A stretch of DNA of 64,000 nucleotides from NCBI GenBank assembly GCA_023525975.1, contig CM042028.1:81157501-81221500 (forward strand). The letters are read 5' to 3'. Below, one piece after another: positions 46,901 to 57,901 of the stretch. A program made the position numbers and the translations under genes. Under the pieces are notes generated by a model, which was not told the origin of the DNA, did no database searches, and worked only from the letters and a program-made list of their open reading frames with translations. Every line of letters begins with the position of its first letter. The first letter of the stretch is position 1. The DNA comes from Smallanthus sonchifolius (taxonomy: Eukaryota; Streptophyta; Magnoliopsida; Asterales; Asteraceae).

Positions 46901-48567
46901 ACTCCACTCTTCTCACCTTGAATCGAAAGAACTTCTCTGTTCGGGAGTGGAATATGAACAATCTTCTCAAAACAAACAATCTCGGCGTGATTCTTCGATA
47001 ACCAATCCATACCAATAACAACGTCAAAACTTCCCAGGTCAACAGGTAACAGGTCTATACTAAATGTGTGGTTTTTCAAACATAGAGTGCAACCTTGAAT
47101 GACTTCTCCAGTTTTAATTAATTTCCCGTTTGCTAATTCAATTGTATAATTTTGGTCTAGTTTGCTGGGATTAATACCGAGTAGGGACTTAAAGTCATTT
47201 GACACAAAACTCATATCAGCACCCGTATCGAAAAGTATAGAGGCATAGTGATTATTTATCGGGAACGTACCAGTGACAATGTTTGGATCTTGTCGTGCGT
47301 CCCCAGCCCCTATCACAAACGCTCTTCCCCGGGCCTGATTGTCGTTTCGATTCTTCAACTTTGGACAGTCTTTCCTGAAGTGCTTTGGATCTCCACACTC
47401 AAAGCATCCCTGATTCATCCTTTCTGCTCCTGGGTTGACCTTTCCAGCTACTTGATTGATCTTATTAGGGTTCGTATTGCTCCAACAGTTATGGGCTAGA
47501 TGCCCATACTTTTTACACTTTCCACATTGGGTACACCTTCCACTGTGATGATATCCACACTTATCACACTTCGGTCGTGTTCCAAGATATCCTTTTTGTT
47601 CCACAGTGTTGACAGCATAGGCTTTCACAGTTCAAGTTCTCTTGTAAGTTTGATTCTTGTTTTGATTACTTGGTTTTCCAAACCATTTCTTCTTTTCCCC
47701 AGACCTTCCTTCCTCGGTCTCCTTCTTCTCAAACAAACCATCACGCACAGCATTATCCCTTAGCTTGAAAGCTAGAATTATAGCGCTCTTGGCATCCATA
47801 GGGTTCGATGAAGTCACCAGGCTTCGGATTTGAGGAGCAAGACCCCACAAATATCTTTCAACCTTCTTGTATTCTGGGGTAACCATGTGTGGAACTAAAC
47901 TTGCTAACTCATTGAATCTGTCAGTGTAATCAGCCACATCATCTCCTATCATTTGTAAATTCCACATTTCAGATTCGATCTTTTGCAACTCATTTCGAGG
48001 ACAGTATTCCTCAGTCATCATGGCTTTCAATTCCTCCCAAGTCAGTTGGTATGCAATCTGCCTTCCCAGGGTTTTCACTTGTGAATTCCACCATGTTAAA
48101 GCCTTATCAGTGAGCAAGCATGTAGAATACTTCACCATGCAGTCAGCGGTGCATTCACTAATATCAATCACCGACTCCATCTTTTCTATCCATCTCATTA
48201 GCCCAACTGCACCCTTGGTGCCATTGAAGTTGCGGGGGTTGCAAGATAGAAAGGCCTTGTAGGAGCACTTCCTATTTGGAGCATCTGTAGAATTACAAGT
48301 CATAACGTCATTAATTCGGATCATGACTATGTGTTATGGCTTATTTATTCTATTACCTCCGGAACCTCCGTAACCTCCGGCTGTACCGCTACCTCCTGCA
48401 CCTCCTCCGCCGGTACCACTGCCGTTTCCTCCTCCACTATTTCGATTTGCCTCATACTGTTCCATGGCAGCAGCTACTCGTTGTGCTATGAGTTGCTCCA
48501 CGTTTGGGGAAATCGTCTCGTTGTTGTCACCAGTAGTGTTACGGGGTGTCCCACGCTTAGGTGCCAT
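43938..48567 (-). pseudogene. Element D gag-pol polyprotein, multiply interrupted
   Basis: Read from 48567 downwards: Gly-rich N-terminus with MAPKRG start, stop TAA (48334-48336), gag domain, stop TGA (47632-47634), CCHC knuckles (CGKCKKYGHLAHNC and CFECGDPKHFRKDC), protease with intact DTGA (47218-47229), a one-base insertion near 46545 that shifts the frame at the start of RT, RT with FIDD, stop TGA (46098-46100), stop TGA (45771-45773) inside RNase H just after YCDA, then a 604-codon open stretch with the rest of RNase H, integrase (HPGSDKMY, CLTCSKVKAEH, MDFITKLP, HPQTD..SERT) and a chromodomain-like end (VKVRWNSKRGPEYTWERED). The 604-codon stretch shows that integrase and chromodomain are still readable, but no complete polyprotein can be made. 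Confidence 0.92.
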
Positions 48568-48961
48568 GACGTTCTTTCTAACATATCAATTAAAAAGAAA
48601 CAACATTATATAATAATAATGATAGATCATGACATAAGGATACAACAACATCAAACGTAAACAACCATCATTACAACATAAACCATCACATACATAGTTA
48701 AAACATGCATAGTACATTGTTCCAAAAGACAAGGATACAAAAGGGATGGGTTCACATAACCACATCAGTACCAAAGTTTTAAACTACATAATGCGCTATG
48801 GGCACAACCCGCCCATAATAGGTTTAAAAGAAGAAGTGGGAGTACAATCCAATCATCATGGCAAGTCCCGCCATGACAAAGCTAGCCCTAGCCACAAATT
48901 CTGCAGCCAAAGTCCTTTCTTCCAGCGCCTCCACCATGTCTCGGACCGTGAGAGTGAACTG
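48568..48961 (-). other. Element D leader between extra ORF and gag
   Basis: About 390 bp of non-coding DNA separates the stop of the extra ORF from the gag ATG. It is AT-rich near gag, and no splice acceptor comparable to those of element A is obvious. Confidence 0.5.
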
Positions 48962-49576
48962 TCAGTCCATATCAGCTCTCAACTCTAGGTAGTCAGTGGC
49001 ACCCTGTATGTCTCGGGTGTTGTCCTCCAGAGTCTGTACTCGAGATCCGAGCCCTTGACGTAGTCGCGTGGCTGCATCCCCATGTGCCCGGATATCATCT
49101 AGGAGGTCATCAAGACGTTCCTCGTGCGTATGAACGCGTGCTACCAATGTAGGCACTGTGAGCTCCATGGCTTCCCCAGTGTGGGGTAGGGGTGTTGAGG
49201 AGTTGGAGGACTCTCCGAGCTCAAAGGTAGAGGGGATGCTCTCCATCTCCCTCCATCGTTCCAGTGTACGGGGCATCCAACGGATAGTCCCCACCGTAGG
49301 GTGGTAACAGGGTTGTTGCCTAGGTGCTTCCTCATCAGTCTCCAAGTTTTTCGGGTCACGGGCTGCCAAGGTTCTCTTGAGTGGAAATCGAACCTTCTTC
49401 CTAGCACTCTTTACCATAACTGGTCCTCCGCTTTTCTTTCGGTAGACGATAGGCGGTTCTCCCAGGGCGACATTGAGTGGTGTGGAGCTGCGAACTTGTA
49501 CTCGATTTTTGGGGCGTGTGTCGGAAAGTTCCTCGTTGGATTCAGAGTCAGAGACGGGGTCAGAGTGTGACGACAT
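48962..49576 (-). CDS. Extra ORF upstream of gag in element D, unknown function
   Basis: This intact ORF of 204 codons lies between the primer-binding site and gag, in the sense orientation of the element. The N-terminal 20 residues are acidic and serine-rich (SDSESNEEL), followed by a basic stretch (KSARKKVRFPLKRT), then a WMPRTLERWREME motif near residue 100. The C-terminal third (VARVHTHEERLDDLL to the end) looks like an amphipathic coiled coil. I do not recognise the family. It is open, while gag-pol of the same copy has four stops and one frameshift, although it is short enough that survival by chance is possible. Element B has no counterpart in its shorter leader. The sense position suggests an accessory protein or a captured host fragment. 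Confidence 0.6.
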   Translation of the reverse strand: MSSHSDPVSDSESNEELSDTRPKNRVQVRSSTPLNVALGEPPIVYRKKSGGPVMVKSARKKVRFPLKRTLAARDPKNLETDEEAPRQQPCYHPTVGTIRWMPRTLERWREMESIPSTFELGESSNSSTPLPHTGEAMELTVPTLVARVHTHEERLDDLLDDIRAHGDAATRLRQGLGSRVQTLEDNTRDIQGATDYLELRADMD

Positions 49577-49702
49577 GCTTGTGACTATTCCTTATGACAT
49601 GATAACCGGTTATGCAATGCTTATGCAATGAAAACGTTTTAGTGAGTCATTTAAATTATAGACTAGGTTCAATTTTAGACTCCTAGTTCGCTATAATCAA
49701 TG

Positions 49703-49714
49703 GCTCTGATACCA
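49703..49714 (-). other. Element D primer-binding site (initiator Met tRNA)
   Basis: The minus-strand TGGTATCAGAGC lies four bases from the 5' LTR and matches the usual complement of the initiator-Met tRNA 3' end. Confidence 0.85.
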
Positions 49715-49718
49715 AATC

Positions 49719-51795
49719 TGTCACACCCCGCCAAGGCGGAAACGCGAGGCGTAACATTACATGGTTTCCAAAGCATATGATTACCGCAAACACATACATG
49801 ATAAATGGATACATAAACAAGTTTAAAGTTTTACATTTCAAAAATGTAAATTGGGTTTACAAAAGTGAAGATTTCGCAAATATGACTCTATTACAATGAG
49901 TTATATAAGAGAAATCCCCCAAATAGTTGTATCCATCGTGCATGCATGTAATCTACATTGCTAACCTTGCGATCACGTCAATTTCCTGAAAAACATACTT
50001 AAAATTGTCAACACGAGGTTGGTGAGTTCACAGGTTTAAATCAAATAGATCTTTGTAAAATTCAATTGTTCGTAAATAGTTCCAGTTGCATGTGATAATC
50101 AGAATAAGAATTGTTGACCCATTTGTAAACTAGCTAGGAATACAAATAATATGTTCCTACATGAGCCGTAACCAAACCATGACAATTGTTCTTAGCCCCT
50201 AATTTCGTTATCCGGTTCTATGCGTCCATAAATCCTCCAGATTGTGGTTAGCGCGACTAACCATGACCGGGAGACGTCACTCTCCATAGTACTATTCATA
50301 GGACCCTAGGCTACAGTTAATGGTTACTAAATTGTTCCAGGGGAATTTAGCGGCCTAAAATCGTTTAACTCATGTAAACATGAAAGTCGAGTCTTATTAT
50401 TTTGTTATCACATAAAAATAGTTGTAAGTATGTTCTTCCCCCAAATATTGAAATAGTAAAAAGGGGCCGTGAAACTCATCTTGAGTTTGTGTATGCTTGC
50501 AATGATAATTGTTCTTGTCAAACTTGACTATTCGTACCCTAATTACAAAAGGGTAATTCGTGTTATGACCGAATGTCTCATATGCAAATTGTTTACCGAC
50601 TTAGCAAATCTGATTGCTTTTGTTTAAATATCTTTTTAGTTTTTCAACACTTGTTTCGTTATAAAATAGTTCTAAGTTACTGCCCAATGGGTTTGAAACA
50701 GGTATCGAAACTACCTAGTTTCGATTGAACAGAACAGATGTCGAGACTTCCTAGTTTCGATTGAGCAAACTGGGTATCGAAACTTCCTAGTTTCGATTGG
50801 GTAATAGGTATCGAAACTACCTAGTTTCGATTAAGTAAACAGGTATCAAAACTACCTGGTTTCGATTAAGTAATAGGTATCGAAACTAGGTATCGAAACT
50901 ACCTAGTTTCGATTGAGTAATAGGTATCGAAACTACCTAGTTTCGATTAAGTAAACAGGTATCGAAACTGTAGTTTCGATTACCGAAATTTTAAATTGAC
51001 AGAATCAGTTTCAAAACTTTATTCATACATATACGCATATATTCATGTTTTAAATCTTGAATTCGACACACTTTTCTGGTTATTTTACTTCCGTTCGAAC
51101 AAATTGTATGTTTTGCTACGGTTTAAAGAAAATAATATGAATAGTATTGAGTTTTTACCTCTAGACAGTGATGATAATTTTGTGCGAAAAGAATGGATGA
51201 GCTCACTGAAACCTTAAAACTTTCCTTAACTTAAGGTATGGAAGTGACGATAATCGGTGTTGCTGCCGATGAAAGGATGACAAAGAGAGAAAAAAAGAAA
51301 GGTGAATTGTGATTTGAGGTGGATGAATTGATAGACAATTGAGGGGGGTATGGTTTTTATCTGAATTCTCGCAGGCAAATGTATGGGTTTTAGTATAGAT
51401 ATTTAGGATGTGAGTGAAGTAGGAATTGGGAATGGGCTTCTCTGAATTTCGGCCGAGAAAGTCAAGGGGGTGGGTTGGGTTAAATTTGTATAATAATTAG
51501 ATTTAAGTATTAATTAATTAATTTATTAAGGTTATTAATATCAATTAGAGTTTTAAAGGGTAATTTAATTCGGTTTAGATTTTTCACGGTATTATAAATT
51601 TAACAAGTTTATAGCTCGTTGAAGAAAATATTGAAATCTTGGGTTGTATAATTTGTCGAGGTGATTATTTGTAGGTATGAGTACCTAAAGGTGACGCTAC
51701 ATGGTAACGTCTTCGAGAGGGTTCGTTAGTTTACTTTTACGTATATTATATGATTTATTCTAAAAATAACTTATTGACCAACGTAAAAATTTGTG

Positions 51796-51843
<48 letters not shown>

Positions 51844-52063
51844 TTCTAGTTATTTAATTTCACCACAAACGTTCGTATTAGTCGGTTTATATGGTACGTG
51901 AACCGGTAACTCCTAGAATTACCAAATATGAAATGAGACCATGTACGGTTTTTGTTAGACCTCAATGTTCTTGTTTGTGAAATTAAGTAAATCACAAAAA
52001 CAATTATAATGTAAACTTGTTTATAACATGTACGGATATTGACCTGAAATGTCGGGTGTCACG
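49719..52063 (-). repeat. Element D 5' LTR
   Basis: This pairs with 41558-43903. Notable differences are a partly deleted sixth palindromic unit near 50885, a different (AT)n run (51799-51842), about 12 extra bases near 51962, and scattered substitutions. It is followed by TAAAA. Confidence 0.93.
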
Positions 52064-52068
52064 TAAAA

Positions 52069-52526
52069 GTATAAAAATAAAATAAGAGGTTATTTATTTA
52101 GTAAAAAAAAGAATATTATGCAAATAATTGGAGCCATCTATGTAGCATTTCGTTTGTTTTCTATATTACCTAAAAGAAATTCGAATATTCGGGTGTTGAT
52201 ACGGATTATGCTGGCTGCATCTAAAATCTTGGATAAGTATAGAGCAAACGACAAAAAGTATATAATTAATTAATAATTATTGTAGGAAAAAGCCTGTACA
52301 AGCAAACAACCTATTTGGCAATTATAAAAGCATTTAAACAGGAAAATTATATTTATTCTTCTCTTAAAAATCCTATCAACCACGTTGCGTATGTGAAAAT
52401 TTGTAGTCTTTGTCGCGTACTCAAAACTCAAAAGAGTGCCATACGCAAATTTCTTTACAAATTTATTTTTATTTTTATAGTACAAACATTTTTATATAGA
52501 CACCATAGTGATATTGATATTAATAT
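52069..52526. other. AT-rich intergenic DNA
   Basis: No gene, RNA or clear mobile element is recognisable between element D and the microsatellite. Confidence 0.4.
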
Positions 52527-52529
52527 TAA

Positions 52530-52589
<60 letters not shown>

Positions 52590-52590
52590 C
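52527..52590. repeat. (ATT)n microsatellite
   Basis: About 20 uninterrupted ATT/TTA units; polyisoleucine open frames on both strands here are artefacts of it. Confidence 0.95.
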
Positions 52591-52991
52591 AATACATTTT
52601 GAATTAAAATAATATGCAATGAGAGAGAAATAAAAACAAAAGACATACATAGTAACATAAAAAAATTATAGTATGTCTCCAATTTATATTTGTAAGTTGT
52701 AACAATCTTAAGATTGGTTCAACCTTGTTAAATATTTACCTAGAATTATTAATAAGATAAAAGATTTCACACGCAAATGCTAAATAAATGTGAGAATAAC
52801 ATGCCTACATTTGAAAACCCATACGGGTTATCGTTTTCAGTTTGGTATAAACAATTTTTGGGGACTACTAATGAAACACGGAATGTGCTAATGGGATACG
52901 GACCTATACGTCTCGTATAGGTCAATACGAGGCATATAGGCTCTTCACAATTTTCAACCCACGACAATATCGTACCTCTGGTCATTCCAAA

Positions 52992-53183
52992 CCCTATACG
53001 CATCGTATAGTGCAATATGATAAGGTTTAGGGTACGAGATACCTTCTGCAACTAGTCACCATCACATCACTATACGCCGCGTATAGGACAATACGCGGCG
53101 TATAGTGACGTGATGGTTGACTAGTTGTAGAGGGTACTTTGTACCCTAAACTGCATCGTATTGCACTATACGATGCATATAGT
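52992..53183. repeat. 190-bp imperfect hairpin
   Basis: An inverted repeat is centred at 53087. The inner stem CACTATACGCCGCGTAT (53068-53084) pairs perfectly with 53091-53107 around a 6-nt loop. Outer segments also pair: CAACTAGTCA..CCATCAC, GGTTTAGGGTAC/GTACCCTAAAC and CATCGTATAGTGCAAT with their complements on the right, with small mismatches and bulges. Confidence 0.85.
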
Positions 53184-53342
53184 ATCATATACGCCATCGT
53201 ATAGGCTTATACGATACGTATAGAGGCCATTCCCCCTGTCCGATTAAACCGCCGCACAGCGAGCGGCATGCGCATCACGCATCAATTCCCGGGGCTCAGC
53301 CTTTGATTCGTAGGGGCCGTCCAGGACCAGGTTTGGGTCCCG

Positions 53343-53627
53343 GTGTCGTTGCCGCAGATGCCGGGACAGGGGGACCTGCCTATGCCTGACCCGCTAATGG
53401 GTGTGGGGATGGGGGACCCGCCGCACGTCGAGCCCATTTACGACCAGCCGCCACAGCATCCACGACACGTATGTCGGTCTGTTAGGCTGGACAGGCCCAC
53501 CCAGGCATTGCTTGATGGACTTGTTGCCGACTCACGGCGACATGATCGTCATAGCGACCGGATGGAAGACCTGATGATGTGGGCAGTTGGTCACCTCGTG
53601 AATCTGTCACGAGCCGCCGGCATCTAG
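53343..53627 (+). CDS. GC-rich ORF inside the palindrome-rich element, unknown
   Basis: This ORF of 94 codons is in a block much more GC-rich than its surroundings. The product is Pro/Met-rich at the start (QMPGQGDLPMPDPLMGVGMG), then charged and probably helical (ALLDGLVADSRRHDRHSDRMED) with a hydrophobic end (MMWAVGHLVNLSRAAGI). I do not recognise it. It may be the C-terminal exon of a transposon-borne gene whose upstream part is lost, since no promoter or longer frame precedes it. A TAG stop and then AT-rich DNA follow. Confidence 0.3.
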   Translation: MSLPQMPGQGDLPMPDPLMGVGMGDPPHVEPIYDQPPQHPRHVCRSVRLDRPTQALLDGLVADSRRHDRHSDRMEDLMMWAVGHLVNLSRAAGI

Positions 53628-53705
53628 CCACCACCACTACCACCGCCACGTCAGTATCCGGGGGGCCCCGGTCAGGATGAGGGCGCGGCGGGTCAAGCTT
53701 AGTTG

Positions 53706-54005
53706 TTTTATTTGTATTCAGTTGTTTCTTTTGTTATGTATGTAAAAACATTTGGATGTATATATATAATTTTTTGATGTAATGTAAATAATGTTTTGGT
53801 TATTTGTTTGCTTGTAATGTTTAATTTATTTGTTTGGTTGTAATAATAAATTATAAATGTAAAAATATAATAAATGTTTAAAAAGGATAAAAATTATATA
53901 AATTAAAAAAAACATAAAAAATATATAAATTAAAAAAAAACAAACTTTTATTAACAAAGTTATATAAATTAAAAAAGATAAATATAACATAAATTAGAAA
54001 AAAAA
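53706..54005. other. AT-rich spacer
   Basis: T- and A-rich DNA with repeated TATAAATTAAAAAA blocks; no gene seen. Confidence 0.5.
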
Positions 54006-54356
54006 AACCTATACGTGGCGTATTGCCCAATAAGCCACGTATAGGCTTCTTAAACCCCAAAATCTGCCAAGTTTTGAAGCAAAAATATAACCCGTGACCC
54101 ATACACTGCGTATAGGGCAATACGCCACGTATGAGTCTCAGCCTCTAGACAGGGAATGACACGTGACATTCTATATCAGAATACTAAACCCTATACGGCT
54201 CGTATTGGCCTATACGAGAGCGTATAAGGTAGCGGTGTATGTAATTAGTAATATTGCGTGTATCATTAAAATTCCCCTAATTTTTAAATGAGTTGGAAGA
54301 TGTATTCTCTATATATTAATCCAAAATCATTTCCATCAACCACAATGGACATAATT

Positions 54357-56128
54357 AGAGTATGAGTTATACTCTCACTTGACTCTACTAAGTGAGAGTA
54401 CCTTTTCTATCACATAGGCGCCACATCAGATTTGTATACTCCTCACTTGGCTCTCACTTGGCAATGTGTATACTCATCTCAAGTGAGCATTAAATGCATA
54501 TATTATATAATATTCATTTTTTAAATAAAATATTCATTTAGAGATAAATAAAAGTAACATAAAATAAAAAAAAACGTAAAACATAAATAAAAAATTACAT
54601 AAAAATATAACATAAAAACTAATTTTGCGAACGTGCGAAAATATGCTCAATCAAGTCCGCTTTCAAAGCGTGATGAACTTCTCGGCTTCGTATTTCTTGA
54701 CGGTTGCTTCGCTTTTATCTTCGTCAATTTCTTCGTACGTAGGCAACTCTTCATTTGGGTTATAGTGACAAATTGCCAAGTCGTTGTCCTCTAAAATCAT
54801 ATTATGGAAAACAATACAAGCATACATTATGTTCCTAATTTTGTTTTGAGACCAACACCTAGCCGGACGTTGGATAATATGCCACTTACACTTCAACATA
54901 CCGAACGCTCGTTCGATATCTTTTCTTGCCGCTTCGTGAGCTTTTTTATAAGTATTACGTTTAACACCTATGGGTTCCGTAAGCGACTTGACAATTACAG
55001 CATATTCGGGGTAAATTCCATCGGCAAGATAATACCCACGTTGGTAAATTGTCCCCCTAAGTTCAACAGATGAGTCGGGTGCGGTCCCGTTTATCCAATC
55101 ATCAAATATAGACGATTGTCTAAGAACATTAATGTCATTGTTGCAACCGGCAACACCAAAAAATGTATGACAAATCCATAGGTCATTTGATGCAACTGCT
55201 TCGAACATAATACTCGGATTAGGATGATCACCACGTGTAAACTGCCCTCACCATGCGTTGGGGAAATTTCTCCGGCCCCAATGTGTACAATCGATACTTC
55301 CAAGCATGCCGACAAAGCCATGCTTAACTTCATGCGCTGCATGTAACTGCTCAATGTCGCTAGCCGACGGTTTACGTAAATATCTACTTTCATATAATCT
55401 AATAATATCTCTAAAAAATTTATACATGCATGACCTGATTGTTCGGGCAGACATCTTTAGGTAATCGTCGAACGAATCACTAGCGCTTCCGTACGCCAAT
55501 TGACGAACCGCGACCGTACACTTTTGAACGGGGGTGAAACCAACCCGACCTTTCGCATCAACGCCTTGTCGGAACCAAGGAACCTCTATTTCTATATCAT
55601 TTAATATCCTTAAAAATAAATTTAGGCTCATTCGAAACCGGGTAGCAAAGTGCTCCTCATCATACGTACACCGTTCGTTAAAGTAATCTTGTAGTAGTTG
55701 GGCGTTAGCAACGACCGTTCTCGGTTCAGACGAGCATTTCTTGTTAAAGGTTGTGATGATTCGGCTTTGTGCCACCACGTAATCGTTGCGGATGTCCAAA
55801 CACGAAACATCATTTGAGCCGATTCGTCACTTGAAGATGAAGAATAAGATGATGATGCCATTTTGATTAAATTTATGTTTGAATTGGTGAAATAGAGATA
55901 ATAATTTGGTATATGATTGTGTTTGTATATATAGTAGTTTTTTTTAAATGGTCTCCAACGGTCAAATATAGGCTTCAACGGCTATATTCAACGGTCAAAT
56001 GAGTGTGTTCCTCGCGTGAAGTTTCTCACGGCACCATCCTCGCGCCCCCTTCACGCACGAGGGAGGTGGTGTGCTCTCCTTGCTCATGCCGTGAGCACCC
56101 TCACTCATATTTCCATCAACTACAGTTG
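54357..56128 (-). mobile_element. Harbinger element, copy 2 (approximate limits)
   Basis: This minus-strand element encloses the transposase relic at 54619-55861. The left part (54357-54490) has CTCACTTGG-type repeats and GGCGCCAC like the end of copy 1. The right part has CACTCAT and CTCACGGCA motifs. The ends GAGTATGAGT (left) and AATATGAGT (right, reverse complement) may be remnants of terminal repeats. No clear 3-bp duplication was found. Confidence 0.5.
54619..55861 (-). pseudogene. PIF/Harbinger transposase, copy 2
   Basis: The reading starts MASSSYSSSSSDES at 55861. A frameshift near 55718 is followed by a long open part with FATRFRMSLNLFLRI, VAVRQLAYGSASDSFDDYL and GSIDCTHWG carrying the first catalytic Asp. 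A TGA (55248-55250) follows NAW, then VASNDLWICHTFFGV, the second Asp in CNNDINVLRQS, YQRGYYLADGIYPEYA, the Glu in RKDIERAFGML and MYACIVFHNMILED. A second frameshift near 54700 moves the natural end to 54619. The DDE residues are retained, unlike copy 1, but two frameshifts and a stop make it a relic. It is related to the ALP1/HARBI1 protein family. Confidence 0.87.
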
Positions 56129-56188
56129 GAGAGTGTAACCAATTGTCACCGAAAGTATTGACATCATTTATTAATTCTTTAATTGAAA

Positions 56189-57130
56189 CTAGTTGAATAC
56201 CGCGCTCCGCGGCGGGGTTGGGTCGATCTTTAATAAAATTTAAACGAAAGCGTAGACGCAACGGCAAAAGTAATATTACTAAAGATGAAACATAAAACTA
56301 AATAATAAAAAAAGGAAAAAAAACAAAATAAAAATTACGGGTCTGGGTCGTCGAAAACCATAAAAGCAAATAACGAGACGGGTTCCGATAATACCAATAT
56401 CGGCAATGATGTTGGTCGCTCATAATAGGTTCAGCTCGTCACGATACCACAATGGTAATGACACTCGCTATAGGCAACGATACAAAAAAAAACTCGATTT
56501 TGAATACAACTCCGTTTTAAAAAAAACTTATATCAGAACGTTGACAAAAAAGAAACTAAAAACAGCCGTGAACTCCATTTTTTTTAAAAAGTTAACTAAC
56601 GAAAGTTGTTCAAGAAAAAAGAAATTAATTAAAAATAAATCGGGTTAACAGCGTATATTGTATACAGTATAGTATAAGAGGTCAAAATGAAAATATAAAA
56701 TTAAAAAATAAAAAACTTGACGTGTCAAGTTCTGAATCGTCACTATTCAAGATATTTATAATTTTATCTAAAAGCAATTAGTAACTCTATTTAAGAAGGA
56801 ACGGGCGTGAATAGTGACATCCACAATGGGGCTATACCACATTAATTTTTTTTCCCTTCATACTTTATATTATTTATACTTATAACCTATTTAATTTTTT
56901 AATAATTTTTTTTCTGTAATAACTTTCGTTCGTTTTTTTAAACGAAACTTTCGGTTTTCTTTAGTTTTTTTGTCAACGTTCCGATATAAATATTTTTTAA
57001 AACTGAGTTGTATTTAAATTCGAGTATCTTTACTATTGTACGCTATAGCGAGCGTACGTAATTTTTAGCCCCGCAAATAAGCTTGACCGATAAGGACCAT
57101 GCCCCCGCCGCGTAGCGAGGGGCAATCGTT
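56189..57130 (-). mobile_element. Possible Helitron-like element (3' end at 56189)
   Basis: On the minus strand a GC hairpin CCGCG-GAG-CGCGG is followed after a few bases by TTCAACTAG|T, which fits the hairpin plus CTAG ending of plant Helitrons inserted before T. The body extends rightwards through AT-rich DNA. Near 57105-57130 a second GC-rich CCGCCGCGTAGCG motif occurs. The 5' end is not identified. Confidence 0.35.
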
Positions 57131-57900
57131 TTAGCCCCTCATACTACATATTATATACGCTTTCAACCCGTTTAAGGGGAATAGTTGTTTTGTAAGAGTG
57201 ACATGTTGATGGTGAATACACTAATCGTCCTGTACCATATAACACAGAACTAATTAATTTTTTTAGCACAACTTTTCTTTACATATATGGAAATTGAAAC
57301 TTAAATAAAACAAAAAATAGTGTGGGTTGGGGTGATTAGGCGTGCACAAGTCTAACCTGATGGACCTAGGTTTGAGTATCGAGAGAGCCTTTTCTTTCCT
57401 TTTTTAGATCAGTACTTCCTTTTGCTTTTTTTATATATTTTTTTTATTATTTAACTGATAACATATTTAACTAAAAAAAATAATTATGTTTTGTACTTTT
57501 GTTTTTTTTGTAATGTTTGAACGTTAATTTTTTCGTTGAGGCAATAACATTGGATTGATCATCAAAACGGAGCATTACAAATTTAACTCTCGTCACAACA
57601 CGCAGGTTTAAAAACCTAGTTACAATTATTTTAGAAAAAACAAAATGGAATATAAATAAACAAATGAGATATATGTTGGGAAAATGATTTTCAAATTAGT
57701 CAAACTATTTTCGAGTCTTAATAATAAAAAGGGAGAGATTTGTAAATATTTGGTGTACATTTTTAGTATGGAAATTTGATCTAAATCAAATGATCAATAT
57801 TACTTGGATGGGTTCGTGACTTGATACGTGTATTAGAATCATAAATCGTTAAGTTGGTTCACTACGTGGCATAAATTTGACAAAAGAAATATATATATAT
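57131..57900. other. AT-rich intergenic DNA
   Basis: No gene is visible. An AACCTAGT string near 57614-57621 could be another Helitron-like end, but no clean hairpin precedes it. Confidence 0.35.
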
Positions 57901-57901
57901 A

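Larger units (their letters stand above)
41558..52063 (-). mobile_element. Element D: chromovirus (Tekay/Del-like) with extra 5' ORF
   Basis: This is a complete minus-strand LTR retrotransposon of 10.5 kb: LTRs of 2346 and 2345 bp, target duplication TAAAA (41553-41557 and 52064-52068), iMet primer site (core 49703-49714), polypurine tract next to 43904, and a gag-pol region related to element B. The outermost base of the 5' LTR (52063) is G where the other LTR has A. The gag-pol frame is broken by four stops and one frameshift, so this copy is dead. Unlike element B, it carries an ORF of about 204 codons between primer site and gag. Confidence 0.93.
52850..54240. mobile_element. Palindrome-rich repeat element with CTATACG/CGTATAG motifs
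   Basis: CTATACG..CGTATAG motif pairs cluster on the left (52885-53225) and right (54010-54230) of a GC-rich coding-like block at 53250-53705. Examples are CCTATACGTCTCGTATAGG on the left and CCTATACGTGGCGTATT on the right. The arrangement of self-complementary subterminal motifs around an internal gene fragment suggests a DNA transposon. I could not find convincing terminal repeats or target duplications, so the limits are approximate. Confidence 0.45.

Noticed and set aside
52315..52682. Open frames with long polyisoleucine on both strands
   Set aside because: These are artefacts of the (ATT)n microsatellite; no conserved protein sequence is present.
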